Source: Lota lota (Eukaryota; Chordata; Actinopteri; Gadiformes; Lotidae). Taken from it: 64,000 nucleotides of DNA. Under the pieces are notes generated by a model. That model had not been told where the DNA came from, did no database searches, and saw only the letters and a program-made list of their open reading frames with translations. Position numbers and translations under genes: made by a program. Shown in pieces: positions 11,602 through 22,745 of the stretch; the first letter of the stretch is position 1; the number at the start of each line of letters is the position of its first letter. The stretch is from the NCBI GenBank assembly GCA_026745465.1, contig JACYXH010000228.1, positions 2,398,501 to 2,462,500 on the forward strand. The letters are read 5' to 3'.

Positions 11602-12621
11602 TTATCCAAACGTAGCCTTCGTAGGCTTGTCATTGTTGAAACTCACCCTGGTGCACGATGGAACACAGCAGTCCTCACAGAAGCTGATGTATGACGTCAC
11701 AGCCTCTGTGTACTCATCTAGACTGTTGGTAGCAGTCCTGAACACATCCCAGTCAGTGGAGTCCAAGCACGTCTGGAGATCCTCCACAGCTACACTGGTC
11801 CACTTCCTTGATGTCCTCACTACAGGTTTGCAGAGTTTAAGTTTCTGCCTGTAGGCGGGGATCAGGTGGACCATGACGTGGTCAGATAGTCCCAGTGCAG
11901 CACGGGGGACCGCGTGATAAGCATCCCTGACTGTGGTGTAACAGTGATCCAGAATGTTCTCCTCTCTGGTCGGGCATTTAATATGCTGTCTGTATTTAGG
12001 TAGTACATGAGTGAGGTTTCCTTTGTTAAAGTCTCCAAGGACAATAACTAAGGAGTCCGGGCTGGTCCGCTCCACACATAGTATCTGGTCGGCGAGCATG
12101 CGCTGTGTGACCTGCAAGTTGGCCTGCGGCGGGATGTAAACACCGACCAGAATGAATGAATGGAACTCCCGGGGTGAATAAAAAGGCTTACAGTTTATGA
12201 TGAAAGATTCCAGGTCAGGAGAACAATGCTGCTGGATCACTGTCACGTCGTTGCACCAACCGCTGTTGAAGTAGAAACAGATTCCTCCACCTTTAGTTTT
12301 GCCGGAGAGGTCCGTGTCTCTGTCCGCTCTGTAGAGTTGGAAGCCTTCCAGCTCTAGCGCAGAGTCCGGTATTAGTCCACAGAGCCACGTCTCCGTGAAG
12401 CACAAAACAGTCGATGAAGAAAAGTCCCTGTTTCCCCCCAACAGCAGTTGTAGTTCTTCCAGTTTGTTGGGCAGTGAACGCACGTTAGAGAGAAATATGC
12501 CCGGTAACGGTGTGCGTAGTCCTCGCTGGCGAAGACGCACCAGCGCACCGGCCCGTTTCCCTCTCCTCCGGCGTTTCGCTGCGTGAGCCAAGGTGAGCAC
12601 ACCTTTGACTAGTATGTCCAA
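11602..12621 (-). pseudogene. LINE apurinic-type endonuclease domain
   Basis: A 339-aa open frame with all the hallmark motifs of LINE AP-endonucleases in order: SNVRSLPNKLEEL near residue 45, CFTETWL (catalytic Glu) near 75, VGVYIPP near 158, VLGDFN near 195 and LGLSDH near 243. The N terminus is rich in Arg and Lys. The frame ends at 11602. The following linker continues in another frame at 11418-11633 (a lysine-rich stretch ending in GLKQITQP), which marks a frameshift. The enzyme would nick target DNA to prime reverse transcription. Confidence 0.85.
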
Positions 12622-12946
12622 AATGTCCAGTGTAGGGACCTATAGGTGTAACCTATCAAGATATGAGGTGTAACTGTTACGTCGTGGATGTTTAACGCGT
12701 TATCTCATATTTCAAATGGTTCGTTACGTTTATGAAAACGAAACCGAGAGTACTGACAAATGTCCCCACTACATAACGTTAGCTTAGACTGTTACAGGCA
12801 TGGCTCGCTAGCAAGCTAGGTACGCGAAATAACGTCATAATAACGTGAATTTAACGACTGGTGCAACCCAGCTACCGGTGTGATGGAAAATGACGCACGG
12901 CCCTATTCCGAGGTCCGCTTAAACTAATTAGTTCTGATGTTCAAGT

Positions 12947-13444
12947 TGTTGTGTGCACATTATAGTGGCCTGTCTGTTCTCTTAACTACGTCCCCACAGC
13001 TGCCTGTCTTCCTGTCTCCTGTCTTCCTGCATTGTGCTTTGTTCTCATGTGAGAAACTCCTGAGCAAGCTCCTCTCCCCAACAATGTGTCTGATCTTGAC
13101 TGCATATCCTCTCCCTAAATCATGTATGATGCCCTGACCGTACATTGAACCCGTTATAAATAATAAGTGATGTCAGAGATGGTGAATTACGACCGGGTGT
13201 CCGGCCTTATAGTACATGGCGTCACCTCGCGATATCTCTGAGATGGTGTCTGCGCCACTCTTCAGAAATGACTTCCCTCCTCTATTCAGGGTTACGCCTT
13301 TTCTCCAGAACTCTGCTCTGCGTGGAGTTGCCTTTGAAACTGTGTCTTTTATACGCTGCAGCATATGAAATAAACCAACTACGGGTATCCATTTGTCTTA
13401 GCTTTTATTCGAGCCAGCCACAAGTCTTTCAATTTGCTACAACA
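12947..13444 (+). mobile_element. Probable solo LTR
   Basis: A 498-bp block begins TGTTG and ends CAACA, the inverted terminal form expected of an LTR. Inside, in the right order, are a TATA-like TTATAAATAA near 13153 and AATAAA near 13370. A T-rich U5-like stretch follows the AATAAA. No matching target duplication is visible in the flanking five bases, and no internal retroelement genes adjoin it, so the call is tentative. No protein is encoded. Confidence 0.35.
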
Positions 13445-13537
13445 CGGGTAATGCATTGCTGGCATGGAGGTAACAGAGAATTATATACAACTTTTGAGTC
13501 AATTTCATTGCAAGGAAATTATTTTCTTTCTTGGTAT

Positions 13538-13559
13538 GGGGGGGGGGGGGGGGGGGGGG
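13538..13559. repeat. Poly-G tract of 22
   Basis: Twenty-two consecutive G residues on the plus strand in otherwise AT-rich non-coding DNA. Confidence 0.95.
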
Positions 13560-14086
13560 TTCGCAAGGCATGTGGGGGAAGGTAGCCTAGTTTGCTAGGT
13601 TAGCTAACTGTTATTACATTGAACAGCTAAAATGACTTATGGCGCAAAACATTACATGTCATTAACATTTTTTAAATAGTAATAACAGTAGCCTAACTGT
13701 GATGTGTTAACGGGTTAAGAGTACATCTAGAATATTATATCATTCCACCATGTGGAAACATCATTTCACCCCATAAAGAGATTTTCTTCCGATGAAAGAA
13801 AATGCAACGTTAAGTTGCTGACTGTCAAAATGGCGGCTGCCACATGAGGGAGAGTGAATAACACAATGCATAGGCAACAGTTTGTCAAATATTATATCAG
13901 TTGCACGTATTAACATAAGTGCTACACAACCAGCCAGCCAGCTATCTAATTTGCCATGGGTCAATTTTAATAAATGGTTTCTGTTGTTGTGTCATGTCTC
14001 CATCAGGGCGAGGGCAAGCTTGAAGGAGATACTGGGATGCTGTGTCGCCACTGCAAATATGCAAATTTCACCGTGACCAAGAAGGG

Positions 14087-14094
14087 CTTCTGAG
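14087..14094. repeat. hAT target-site duplication, left
   Basis: CTTCTGAG directly precedes the left end (CAGAGGTGGG) of the hAT element and is repeated exactly at 17806-17813 after its right end. Confidence 0.95.
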
Positions 14095-14818
14095 CAGAGG
14101 TGGGTAGAGTAGCCAAAAATTTTACTCAAGTAAAAGTACTGTTACTTCAGAATAATATGACTCAAGTAAAAGTAAAAAGTAGTCATCCAAATAATTACTT
14201 GAGTAAGAGTAAAAAAGTACTTGGTGAAAAAACTATTCAAGTACTGAGTAACTGTTGAGTAACATCTGATTTATTTTCAACAATCAAACAGACAAAAAAT
14301 AATACAAAATAATCATTAGGCAAATTATAGTTAATCCAATCAATAAAATAAATTTTAATAAATAAATAAATTACAAAATAGCTTAAATTCAAATAATTCA
14401 GGTAAATTAAAAAATACAATAAATTAATTAATAACAAATACTAAATAAATAAGCACAAGTAACACACATTTCCAAACCTTTATACTTTTTTTACCAGGCA
14501 GAACTAGAACGAGGCAGCCCATAAACTCTCATAAACTGTGTGTGTGTGTGTGTCTCCACAGTGACAGAACAACAGAAGGAAACACACACATTTCATACCA
14601 GGCATGCTGAACAGAAAAAGCACCTCAAAACTCCCACAGATAGACAACAGATTTGGCAATATTCTAACCTTTAGGCTGACACTGGCCCTTTACACAGCGG
14701 AGTCAACACTCCAGGAACTCTTTGGCACAGTAACATGAGAACCCTTTTATATTGAAGGCCCCACTGGGTGTGTGTGTGTGTGTCAAAACATGCAGAAACA
14801 AACTATTTCACCAAAGAA

Positions 14819-15175
14819 TCACTCAGTGATGTCACTATTAAGCTTCAACAGTAGCTGGCTCTCAAGGTTCTTGCTGTGAAGCTGTGATCGTTTAGCAGTG
14901 AACAGGAGTCCTGCATGACTGAAAAGTCTCTCACAGGCTGCAGATGCTGGAAGACCTGTGTTGACTTTGAGTGACAGCTTCTTGATGCGAGGAAAGGTGT
15001 GGAGTAGATCCATACCTGCAGGGGACAGACATGAAAGGTACCTCTCCAGCTCTCCTACTTGTGATTTTCCCAAATCCATAGATGCAAAGAAGTCATCTTC
15101 ATCAGAGAGGCCGCTGTTTGCGCTGGTGACATCATCCAAGTCGGTGTCGAGGTGATTTCTGATGTAGTCAAGGCC
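14819..15175 (-). pseudogene. hAT transposase C-terminal dimerisation exon
   Basis: The exon starts after an acceptor (AACCCACAG) and ends at a stop at 14819. It contains the hAT-family C-terminal dimerisation signature: GLPASAACERLFSHAGLLFT followed by KRSQLHSKNLE and LLKLN. This exon has no internal stop. Confidence 0.85.
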
Positions 15176-15426
15176 TGTGGGTTTTAAGGGAAGATAAATC
15201 GTTTTTCAAACGAATTAAGTCTGCACATTATTCTTACCCTTCTACTGTATAGGCTGTCAAGCTGCTGATGTTTGACATTAAAAGCTACCTGAGCTTCTAA
15301 CTATATTGCCACCCTGTGGTTTGTCACTGACACACTATAATCCTAAATGACAGTAATATTATACAGAGTTGTAGGTCAATGTCTACTGGTTGACATTTGA
15401 ATTGATAAACAAGTACATTTACCAGC

Positions 15427-15738
15427 ATTTAAGATGTTGTCCTCTGTGGTCCAGGAGGTTCTGAATCTTGGTAGGAGTATTGCTGCTGTAATCAGCTCAG
15501 GTTCTTTCATGACGTCTCCAAAACTATTCTGGATCCCTTGCTGCAGGGCGTGAACAAGAGGTGTACACATTTTGCAAGTTGACTCCAACCTCTTCAGCTT
15601 GTCCCACAACTGGTAAAGTGTTGGCAGCAGGAGGCCCATATGCACAGATGATTCCCCTTGGAGGATATTAAGGGCCATGGCAACAGGCTTCATCACAGCA
15701 GCATACTCGACCAAAAACCCCATTTCAGCTGGATTTAA
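15427..15738 (-). pseudogene. hAT transposase exon, post-core helical region
   Basis: The open frame includes NPAEMGFLVEYAAVMKPVAM, MGLLLPTLYQLWDKL and EPELITAAILLPRFR, the usual segment between catalytic core and C terminus in this hAT group. It is bounded by an acceptor (TTTTATAG) near 15740 and a donor (GCTG|GTAAAT) near 15427. Confidence 0.75.
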
Positions 15739-15989
15739 CCTATAAAAGATTGCTATAAGAAAAAATTACTTATAGCTATTTCTGGTACAATGTCTTTATT
15801 ATGCATTGTACATGTTAAATACACAAATAAATACAAATAAATTAGTTAAATTATTTAATTGAAGTCATCCATAATTGTCACACCACCATGCAAAGAAAAC
15901 TTAGTTACTTGAGACAAGTGGATTCACCCATTAATCAGCAAGGCTTATTTATTTTTATTATTCTTTAAAAACAAAATATAAATTTTGTC

Positions 15990-17041
15990 AACTTACATCT
16001 TTATCTTTAATGCTGTGCAGACATTGCGAATTGCTTGTTCTCCTTGCTCTCGGTGAATGCGCACAATCCTTTCTACAGCGAGGAACAGGGAGCTCCAGCG
16101 TTCGGAGAAACTGCAGCTTGCATTCACGTTCCACTGTTTCATGAGCCATGGTTGACCTGCTGGTTTTATTCCAAAGAGCATGACATTTTGCAAAAGCAGA
16201 CCGAGACAGCCTCTTGTAGGTTTCGTTTGCAGCTCCTCCTGCAGCAGTGGCATCAACTGTGGATATAAGATTGAGGAGATGGCATGCACACTTTTGGTGC
16301 CTTGGAAGTTGGTACTCAAGGCCTGTGTTGTCATCCAGAATAGCAGACACATCTTGATACTCCACCTCTGACTCACTCTGATCTTCTGTTGCATCATCAA
16401 GGGTGGAGTCACTCTCCTCTTGTACATTGATGGCTTCCTCCTCTTTCTCCTCACCATATAATCGAAAGGCCTTCAGGAAGTTTGAGCCACTGTCTGTTGT
16501 CGTCCTGGTCACTTTTTCCCTGATGTGGTACTCAGAATGTATTTTCTCTAATGCAGCAGCAAGGACATCAAACGTGTGCGAGCCTTTGACAGGTCTACGG
16601 AGCGGAGTACCTCTCCAGTGAGGTGTTGTCTATCCAGTGACAGGTGACACCTAAGTAGCTACGTTGTCTGGCAGACCAGCAGTCTGTTGTGGTAGCAACA
16701 TAGTTCACAGCACTCAGCTTTTTGATGACTATGCTCTTCTTCTGTTTTGCAGCTTCTTGTATTCTTGTGCATAACGTTTTCCTTGTCATTTCTGTATGAG
16801 GTTGCAAGGTTTCTATCAAAGTCTTGAAGGATGGCGTCTCAACCACAGAAAATGGTTGGTGGGCCTCAAAATGTAGCACTAGCTTGTCAAGTGTTGCTTG
16901 TGTTACCCGCCCTGGGGCAGCGAAGGCTGTGATTTTTGCATTTTTCACAAGAGAATCACTGGAAGAGGAGGTCTTACGCTTTCTGTGGTTCTCTAGTAAG
17001 TCTGTGTAGTTTGCCAGTTTGTTGGGGTGAACCCTCTGTGG
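15990..17041 (-). pseudogene. hAT transposase central exon, two frameshifts
   Basis: The exon starts after TTTGTCCACAG (about 17041). It reads through VHPNKLANYTDLLENH, a predicted DNA-binding/dimer region, and SVVETPSFKTLIETL, then the RNase-H-like core beginning TTDCWSARQRSYLGVT, where the first catalytic Asp lies in TTDCW. Near 16597 the frame breaks, and the continuation (GSHTFDVL..., RTTTDSGSNF with the second Asp region, CACHLLNL) is in the next frame. A second break near 16100-16140 precedes the VERIVRIHREQGE segment. The exon ends near 15993. Both breaks make this copy non-autonomous. Confidence 0.78.
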
Positions 17042-17211
17042 ACAAAAAAAAAATCTGTGAGGCTACAGGGAGATCAAGACATTAAAAGAGACTTATGATC
17101 ACATCAAATTTGGATATATATATATAGAAAATGTTTAAAACATATGTAACCTAAAAGACAAACATTCGCCTATCCACAGCAACAAAAAACAAAGAATTTA
17201 GGAAACTTACC

Positions 17212-17408
17212 GCTACATGTTTCCTCAAGTTAGACGTTGAGTTCTTGAATGCTGAAATGTCTTTTTGTTTTGGTAGACACAGAAGACACCGCATAATGCA
17301 GCTGCTCTTTCGCACGTTTACTAAGGCAAACATGCTTTCAATATGAGGCCAGGGGTGCGGGTGTTCCTCCTCGTCTGTGTCTGCATTGCCGACGGCTAAT
17401 TCTGACAT
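17212..17408 (-). pseudogene. hAT transposase exon 1, BED finger
   Basis: The start Met is at 17408. The exon has an acidic N terminus, then a BED-type zinc finger: aromatic start, CIMRCLLC with the Cys pair, and SNLRKHV supplying the His. It ends at a good donor (GCG|GTAAGT) at 17212. BED fingers bind DNA in hAT transposases and their domesticated relatives. Confidence 0.8.
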
Positions 17409-18949
17409 TTTTGTGTTGCTACGACTGTAAAGCTAACCCGTCCCGCCACTGAGCTTGAGTTTGGTAACGTGACGAGACTGCACAACTACGTTTGATTGGT
17501 GAAACACAGTCACGTGGTAGAGCCTTAGCGGAAGTCTCTCTCTGTCAAAATACAATATTTAAATAAGGCGTACGCGGGGGGATAAAGACAATGACGCGTA
17601 GAATACCAAAGAGGTAAAAAGAAAAGTAACGAGCTCATTGTAGCCTAATGTAGCGGAGTAAGAGTACAGTTTCTTCTTCACAAATCTACTCAAGTAAAAG
17701 TAAAAAGTATAGTGATTTAAAACTACTCCTAGGAGTATATTCTTTTCAAAAACTTACTCAAGTAAATGTAACGGAGTAAATGTAGCGCGTTACTACCCAC
17801 CTCTGCTTCTGAGACACTACAGACTCCATCACTGGTACCACCTGAATGGACTTCTACACTGCCTATACTTAGGCTGTGTATGCACTTTTTAAACCAAAGG
17901 TGTGTTGAAGACTCATCTAACCAGATCTCCTTCACATCCACACAATTGTGAAGACATGTCAGGTAAATCAACATTTCAGGCGTCTGGGGAAACACTTGTG
18001 CCTGTCTGTCATGGGAATTCTGAAATATTTTTAACATCTCTCTAATGTGCTTCAATTTAGAGAGATGCTGTGGAGAGGCTGACCCATGGAGTCCATATTG
18101 GTATCCTGGAGATGGTGCCAGTTCCTAGAGGCACCGATTCAGCGGTGACTGCAGCAGTTGTGCTGGAGGAAGAAGTCGTCATTGACGGCCTTCATGACAT
18201 CCCAACTGCCTTTGGAGTGCTCTTCGGCCTGATTTATGCTCTCAATGGATTAATTTCTAATTTACTGGGCAAGTAATACATGACAAAATAATGGATTTAT
18301 TTCTAATTGACTGAATTATTGATGGTTGAGGTAGCATTCAATTTAAACTTGAAGCCAACTACGAACTTTTGAGTAAACTAAAAAATTTAGTAAACAAATA
18401 AAAGCTCGGGAATTAGTTACTGAAAAATAAGTCGTTGGACCAACAGATTTTATTGATGGTATGATACATGGTATGATACATTTTTAAAGGGAATCGAACA
18501 AGAGTATAATATATAAGATACACAAGTTGAATACAACGCACAATACCACTAATAGATTTTATTGATACTAATTAAATAAAACAAAAATTGCATCTGCAAT
18601 CTCTTTTAAACTGTACTTCAATAGAAAAATAGATCAGAATACAAGAAAAGAAATTCATTTTTCCCCGCCAACAATAGGCAATTTTTTGGGTTAGAAAAGG
18701 CCACTGTCTACTAAAAATAAGGAAATATAATACAACTCAGCATCCCCAGTGAACAAAACAGGCGTTATTACTATTAAAATACTTTTAGCAATAAAGAGCT
18801 GTAGGCTAGCTTTCGCCAGAGCTAATGGCTTTCTGGTACTTGAACTGTGGCAACAACAAAAAAACGTTAGGAACATGCAAATTAACTGATTAACCAGCGC
18901 CCACAGACTTTGAACGACCATAGCTGTGAGCTGTTGAGTCGACCACCTG

Positions 18950-19152
18950 CAGCCAGCCAGCCAGCACAGCGACCAAAAGCAGCCAGCCAGCCAGCCAGCC
19001 AGCACAGCGACCAAATGCAGCCAGCCAGTCAGCCAACACACCGACCAAAAGCAGCCAGCCAGCCAGCCAACACACCGACCAAAAGCAGCCAGCCAGTCAG
19101 CCAACACACCGACCAAAAGCAGCCAGCCAGCCAGCCAGCACACCGACCAAAG
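18950..19152. repeat. CAGCCAGC minisatellite
   Basis: Units of roughly 30-36 bp combine GCAGCCAGCCAGCCAGC with ACACCGACCAAAA, about six copies. The minus strand reads as a Trp/Leu/Ala-rich peptide, which is an artefact of the repeat. No gene is supported in 18.3-19.3 kb. Confidence 0.9.
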
Positions 19153-19337
19153 CGCGGATGCTGAAGGTGGGGCTCATCTCGAGTGTATTTCAACTGGGGA
19201 TGGAAAGTTCAATCAGCGCGTGGGAAGAAGCCTAATTCCCTCTGCATACCAATTTCACACAAATACCGACGCCTGGACCTCTGACGTCATCCGCAAGTTG
19301 ACGTTGCGAACATGCCGCAACAACTGTGCTGTGGCCC

Positions 19338-19587
19338 TATAAATAGGGTCTGCGGGCCATACAGCCTGCAACAACTCTCCCTCGAGGACAATTCAGCAGG
19401 CTGAGTAGATCCACGTGCGGACACCGGGACAACACAGGCGGCTCCCCAAACGACCGACGAAGGCAGGAACAGTAAGCGGTGATCACCGGGAACCTGTGGC
19501 GCTTTGCCCGCTGCTTCCACGCGTCGGACCTGTGGTTTAACGGAAGGGTGCAATTAACCAAGTCGCAGTAGCCCTACGTGATTAACG
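19338..19587 (+). promoter_or_regulatory. Candidate TATA promoter and first exon
   Basis: TATAAATA at 19338-19345 is followed by about 215 bp without a long open frame, and then by a good 5' splice site (TTAACG|GTAAGA) at 19587. The layout is that of a TATA-driven non-coding leader exon on the plus strand. The nearest plus-strand coding exon with an upstream acceptor is the signal-peptide exon of the galaxin-like gene (acceptor CATACAG at 22736), so this could be its promoter. Linking the two is inference, since 3.1 kb and possible repeats lie between. Confidence 0.3.
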
Positions 19588-20519
19588 GTAAGATCGATAA
19601 AACAATGGTGAAGTGTTTAGGCTCCAGGTGATGAGAATAACAATGAATTGAGAATGATGTAACAAATCATAAGTTATCTTATAATTATGACTAGGCTATT
19701 GTCCCCAAACGTCTACAGTGATGGCATTTAAGGAACACCCTTGGGGTTTCATAAATGAATTAAAGTCAATTTATTCAACTCTTAAGCTACTTTATTCAAG
19801 TTTCGAGTTAGTAAGCTATTTTAAGGATACTACCAATGCGTTTGATCACTAGGACATTGTTATTACGGTTATTTGCAACGCTAAAGCCTGCAGAACACAT
19901 TTGCATGCTGTAATACGCGGGCGCACCACAGCAACGCCCTGCGCACAGCTTCCCTGCCATCGAACCCGTTACACCTGCCGTTAACATGCGCAACCGGAAC
20001 TCAATCGAACATCACCGGAACTCATCCAAATCGCTTTCGCTGAATTACAGAATTCGTACAAGTATTGTAGGCTACGGTGGGCAATCCCCATGTGTCTCCC
20101 AGCGTGTGTTGACCATTTAATGTGTGACTTCTTCGGTTTCAACCTTTGGATCACCCAAGAGCGTGCGGCAATGTGTGGAATGCAGCGCAACCAATGAAAC
20201 CGACGAAGCAACACATTAAAAAAAGAAGAAGATTTTACCAACAACGTATTGTGGCGAGCAGCGTTAGTAGAGTCAAGGGACGCGAGTTTCTTCAATCAGG
20301 AAGCTTTAATTGATAGGGCTTACAGATCGTGACGTCACATCGCATCGCAATGACCGCATCCATTTTGGAAGCATGGGAATGTTATTGGTAGCAGGGGTGT
20401 AGCACAAAACTCTGGACCCTATAGAAGAGCAGATTCTGTGGGCCGTCTTCCTCTCTTGATCCACGTATCTCACGCATCTTTAAAAAAACAAAACTAATTT
20501 CCTCACGCGCTGACTTTAC

Positions 20520-20860
20520 TTACTGAAAATAATTTGGGAATGTTTTGTCTTCCATATCTTTGGGTGCCATTATGGTTATGTCTGTTTCTTCTGCACCTTC
20601 ACTGCAGTCTGTAAACTTGCCATAGTCCTGGGTCCTCTGGCAAATGCTGTTCTGCAGTGCTCTCACCTTTTCCCATCCTCTCCTCATCCTTCTCCTCACC
20701 CTTAGAGCAGCCTTCATTTCCCTCACTCTCTTCACCTCCATCGTCCTCTATATCATCTTCTTGCTCGCTATTTGCTACAAGGTCAGAGCCCTCTTCAAGC
20801 ATGACGCATGCAGGATTTATATCCCTCTTAACCTGCTTATTTGCTAGACATAATTTCATT
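20520..20860 (-). pseudogene. Possible fragment of a hAT/TTF-finger type protein
   Basis: The minus strand encodes an acidic stretch (SEQEDDIEDDGGEESEGNEG) followed by EQHLPEDPGLW. That ending resembles the DPxxWP-like start of the zinc-finger region in fish hAT-derived proteins. The frame breaks shortly after. It is too short for a firm call and may be chance low complexity. Confidence 0.2.
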
Positions 20861-22311
20861 GGACATTGTAGGTATAATGGTGATTAATTAACGTTATTGC
20901 TTAAGTCATGTTATACGATGCAATTATGCTCCAAGCTAGGTTCCTCGGTGACTGCCTCCAATCGAAACAACTGCTGAGATTAGCTTAAGCCGTTCTTAAA
21001 CCTTTCTTCTGTCTTTCCTTTCTTTCTTTTCTTTTGCGTGACCATTACTCGGCAGAGTCATTAGCAGGGTTTTTTGTCGCCTTCTGCCCTCCAATGTGTC
21101 CTCAAACATAACTGTACACGTAAACACACGGAACAATCCAGATACATCTTATGAGAACGCTAAGCTTCAGATAAACACAACACATAAAATACTTGCATTA
21201 GTTAAACATCAATTTTCATAACTGATCTATTATAGCTTTGCGACGCAACGCATGCCGGCTGCTGGCCAATAATGGCGTCAGGCTGCCACGATCCTATTGT
21301 TGAGTCTTTGGCTTGTAGGCACACAGGCAGCTGCACAGCAAGGAATCTTTATCGGGAGATAAAGATTCTCCACTCGTTTCTGTGCATCCTTCTCATCATT
21401 CCTTGTTACCTAAGCAATTACAAAAGTCACATGGCCACAAAAGAAACACACAGACTTTATCGGACAGGCGTTGATGTTGTAAAGTGCTGCAAAACAGCAA
21501 AAATCAGGGGCCGGAAAGAGGTAGAGACCTCTCCCACTGGGCCTGCCCTGGACGCCATTTTGGACGCCACGTGAGACATCTGCCATCTGTACACGCAGGG
21601 GGTTCACGCACCGTCTCACAAATAAACAAAAGACGAGAGTCCAGACCTGGTACTTTTTCGTCTATGGCCACGGTATGTAAACGCTCAACAGTATGTTTGG
21701 TGAAATGTGGACCAGGGTGTTGGCGTTCTCTGCTGCAGTGTTGTGCTACGGCTCACACAGCAGCGAGGACGTCAGCCGCCGGCAGTAGGAGCTTGCTTCG
21801 ATTGCCAGATTAAAGCAACGCTCGACGAAGGCATGCTTTCTAAACTCATCCAAGAGTTGCATCATAATGTGAAGCTGGCAGACCGTACATAGTAAATAAT
21901 TACAACCTATGAGTGAGACTTTCCGGTGTTTCCTGTATTAAATTAGACAAACCCTAACGACCCTAGCAACTCCATGCTAATGCTATAGGGTCGTGTTTAT
22001 TACTGCATTAACTGATGTAATTCATGGTTAATTAATGTACCCTGGCTCCACTGAGTCAGCGATACCGTGGTAACCGTTTTATACTAATTACTGATAATGT
22101 AACTGGAAGGCTTTACATCAAATTACATTCATAGCAACTCATAAACTGCACCAGGTTCTGACTAGGGCAAACAAGTCTCTGCTGTTAGTCTTTCCCCCAG
22201 GCCAAGGAGAACTGTCCTTACTGCCACAGGCTTAACCAACAGGGGCACATCATATTTCTCTTTTCTTCTTGTTTATGACTTACTTATACACTATATACAT
22301 ACGTATTACTT

Positions 22312-22312
<1 letters not shown>

Positions 22313-22348
<36 letters not shown>

Positions 22349-22450
22349 GACACACACACACACAGGCAAACACACACACATACACAAAGATCTGCATTTA
22401 AAAAACTATTTATATTTATTTATATATATATATATACATACGTATTACTT

Positions 22451-22531
<81 letters not shown>
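22313..22531. repeat. Two (ACAG)n microsatellites
   Basis: Pure ACAG runs lie at about 22313-22347 and 22452-22531. Both follow the same word, ACATACGTATTACTTACAGA, showing that the tract and its flank were duplicated. (CA)n runs follow each. Confidence 0.95.
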
Positions 22532-22533
<2 letters not shown>

Positions 22534-22745
22534 CACACACACACGCACAGGCACGCACAGCCTTGTGTGCCTGTGCAGCATTCCAAGAGGAACGAGGTAG
22601 CTCCCATCATTGAGTCGGGGATTCCTTTGATGCACCTGCATGGTATCAGGACACATTTCGTATGGTCCTATGACTTTATCAGTTAACAAAATGTTGACAA
22701 AGCATATTCTTTACTTCCTTGCGTTTTGTCATACAGGACCCAACA

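Larger units (their letters stand above)
9610..12640 (-). mobile_element. Near full-length L2/Rex1-Babar-like LINE
   Basis: A non-LTR retrotransposon of about 3 kb on the minus strand. The 3' end is recognisable by TACTTGGCAATAAAGCTTT... followed by a short (TTCTGA)n tail at 9630-9610, typical of an abundant fish LINE group. Endonuclease-coding sequence starts near 12621, and reverse transcriptase ends near 9814. The single long coding region is broken into several frames (see separate entries), so this copy is inactive. The family name is from memory of such tails and motifs; the L2/CR1 clade is safer than the exact subfamily. Confidence 0.85.
14095..17805 (-). mobile_element. Complete hAT DNA transposon with TIRs and 8-bp TSD
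   Basis: A 3,711-bp element. The ends are CAGAGGTGGGTAG and CTACCCACCTCTG, perfectly inverted for 13 bp. Subterminal regions on both sides carry many ACTCAAGTAAAAGTA-like words in opposite orientation, presumably transposase-binding sites. The flanking 8-bp duplication CTTCTGAG is identical on both sides, the hallmark of hAT insertion. The transposase is on the minus strand in at least four exons and has two frameshifts. Exact TSDs and largely open exons suggest a fairly recent insertion. Confidence 0.95.
14007..18276 (+). pseudogene. C2H2 zinc-finger gene, 3' exons, split by a hAT element
   Basis: Before the hAT insertion, an exon starting at 14007 (acceptor TCTCCATCAG) reads GEGKLEGDTGMLCRHCKYAN, the Cys pair of a C2H2 finger. 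After the insertion, another frame reads LRHYRLHHWYHLNG and CLYLGCVCTF, then KTHLTRS, and ends at a GTAAAT donor (17962). The His residues and a second finger are therefore on the far side. A last exon, 18061-18276, encodes about 70 residues including VVLEEEVVIDGL and AFGVLFGLIYALNGL. This resembles the C terminus of a large uncharacterised teleost family with C2H2 fingers near the N terminus. Frameshifts and the 3.7-kb insertion mean the copy is broken. Family membership is from memory. Confidence 0.5.

Noticed and set aside
21200..21680. Second LTR-like block with AATAAA near 21622
   Set aside because: No convincing TG/CA ends and no target duplication could be found.
21691..21789. Small signal-peptide-like frame (MWTRVLAFSAAVLCYGSHS...)
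   Set aside because: The start is hydrophobic and attractive, but the frame hits TAG after about 32 codons, no splice donor fits, and nothing downstream continues it convincingly.
22313..22531. Regular short repeats as a CRISPR array
   Set aside because: Repeats here and elsewhere have no unique spacers of constant length, and the window is clearly vertebrate; all are micro- or minisatellites.
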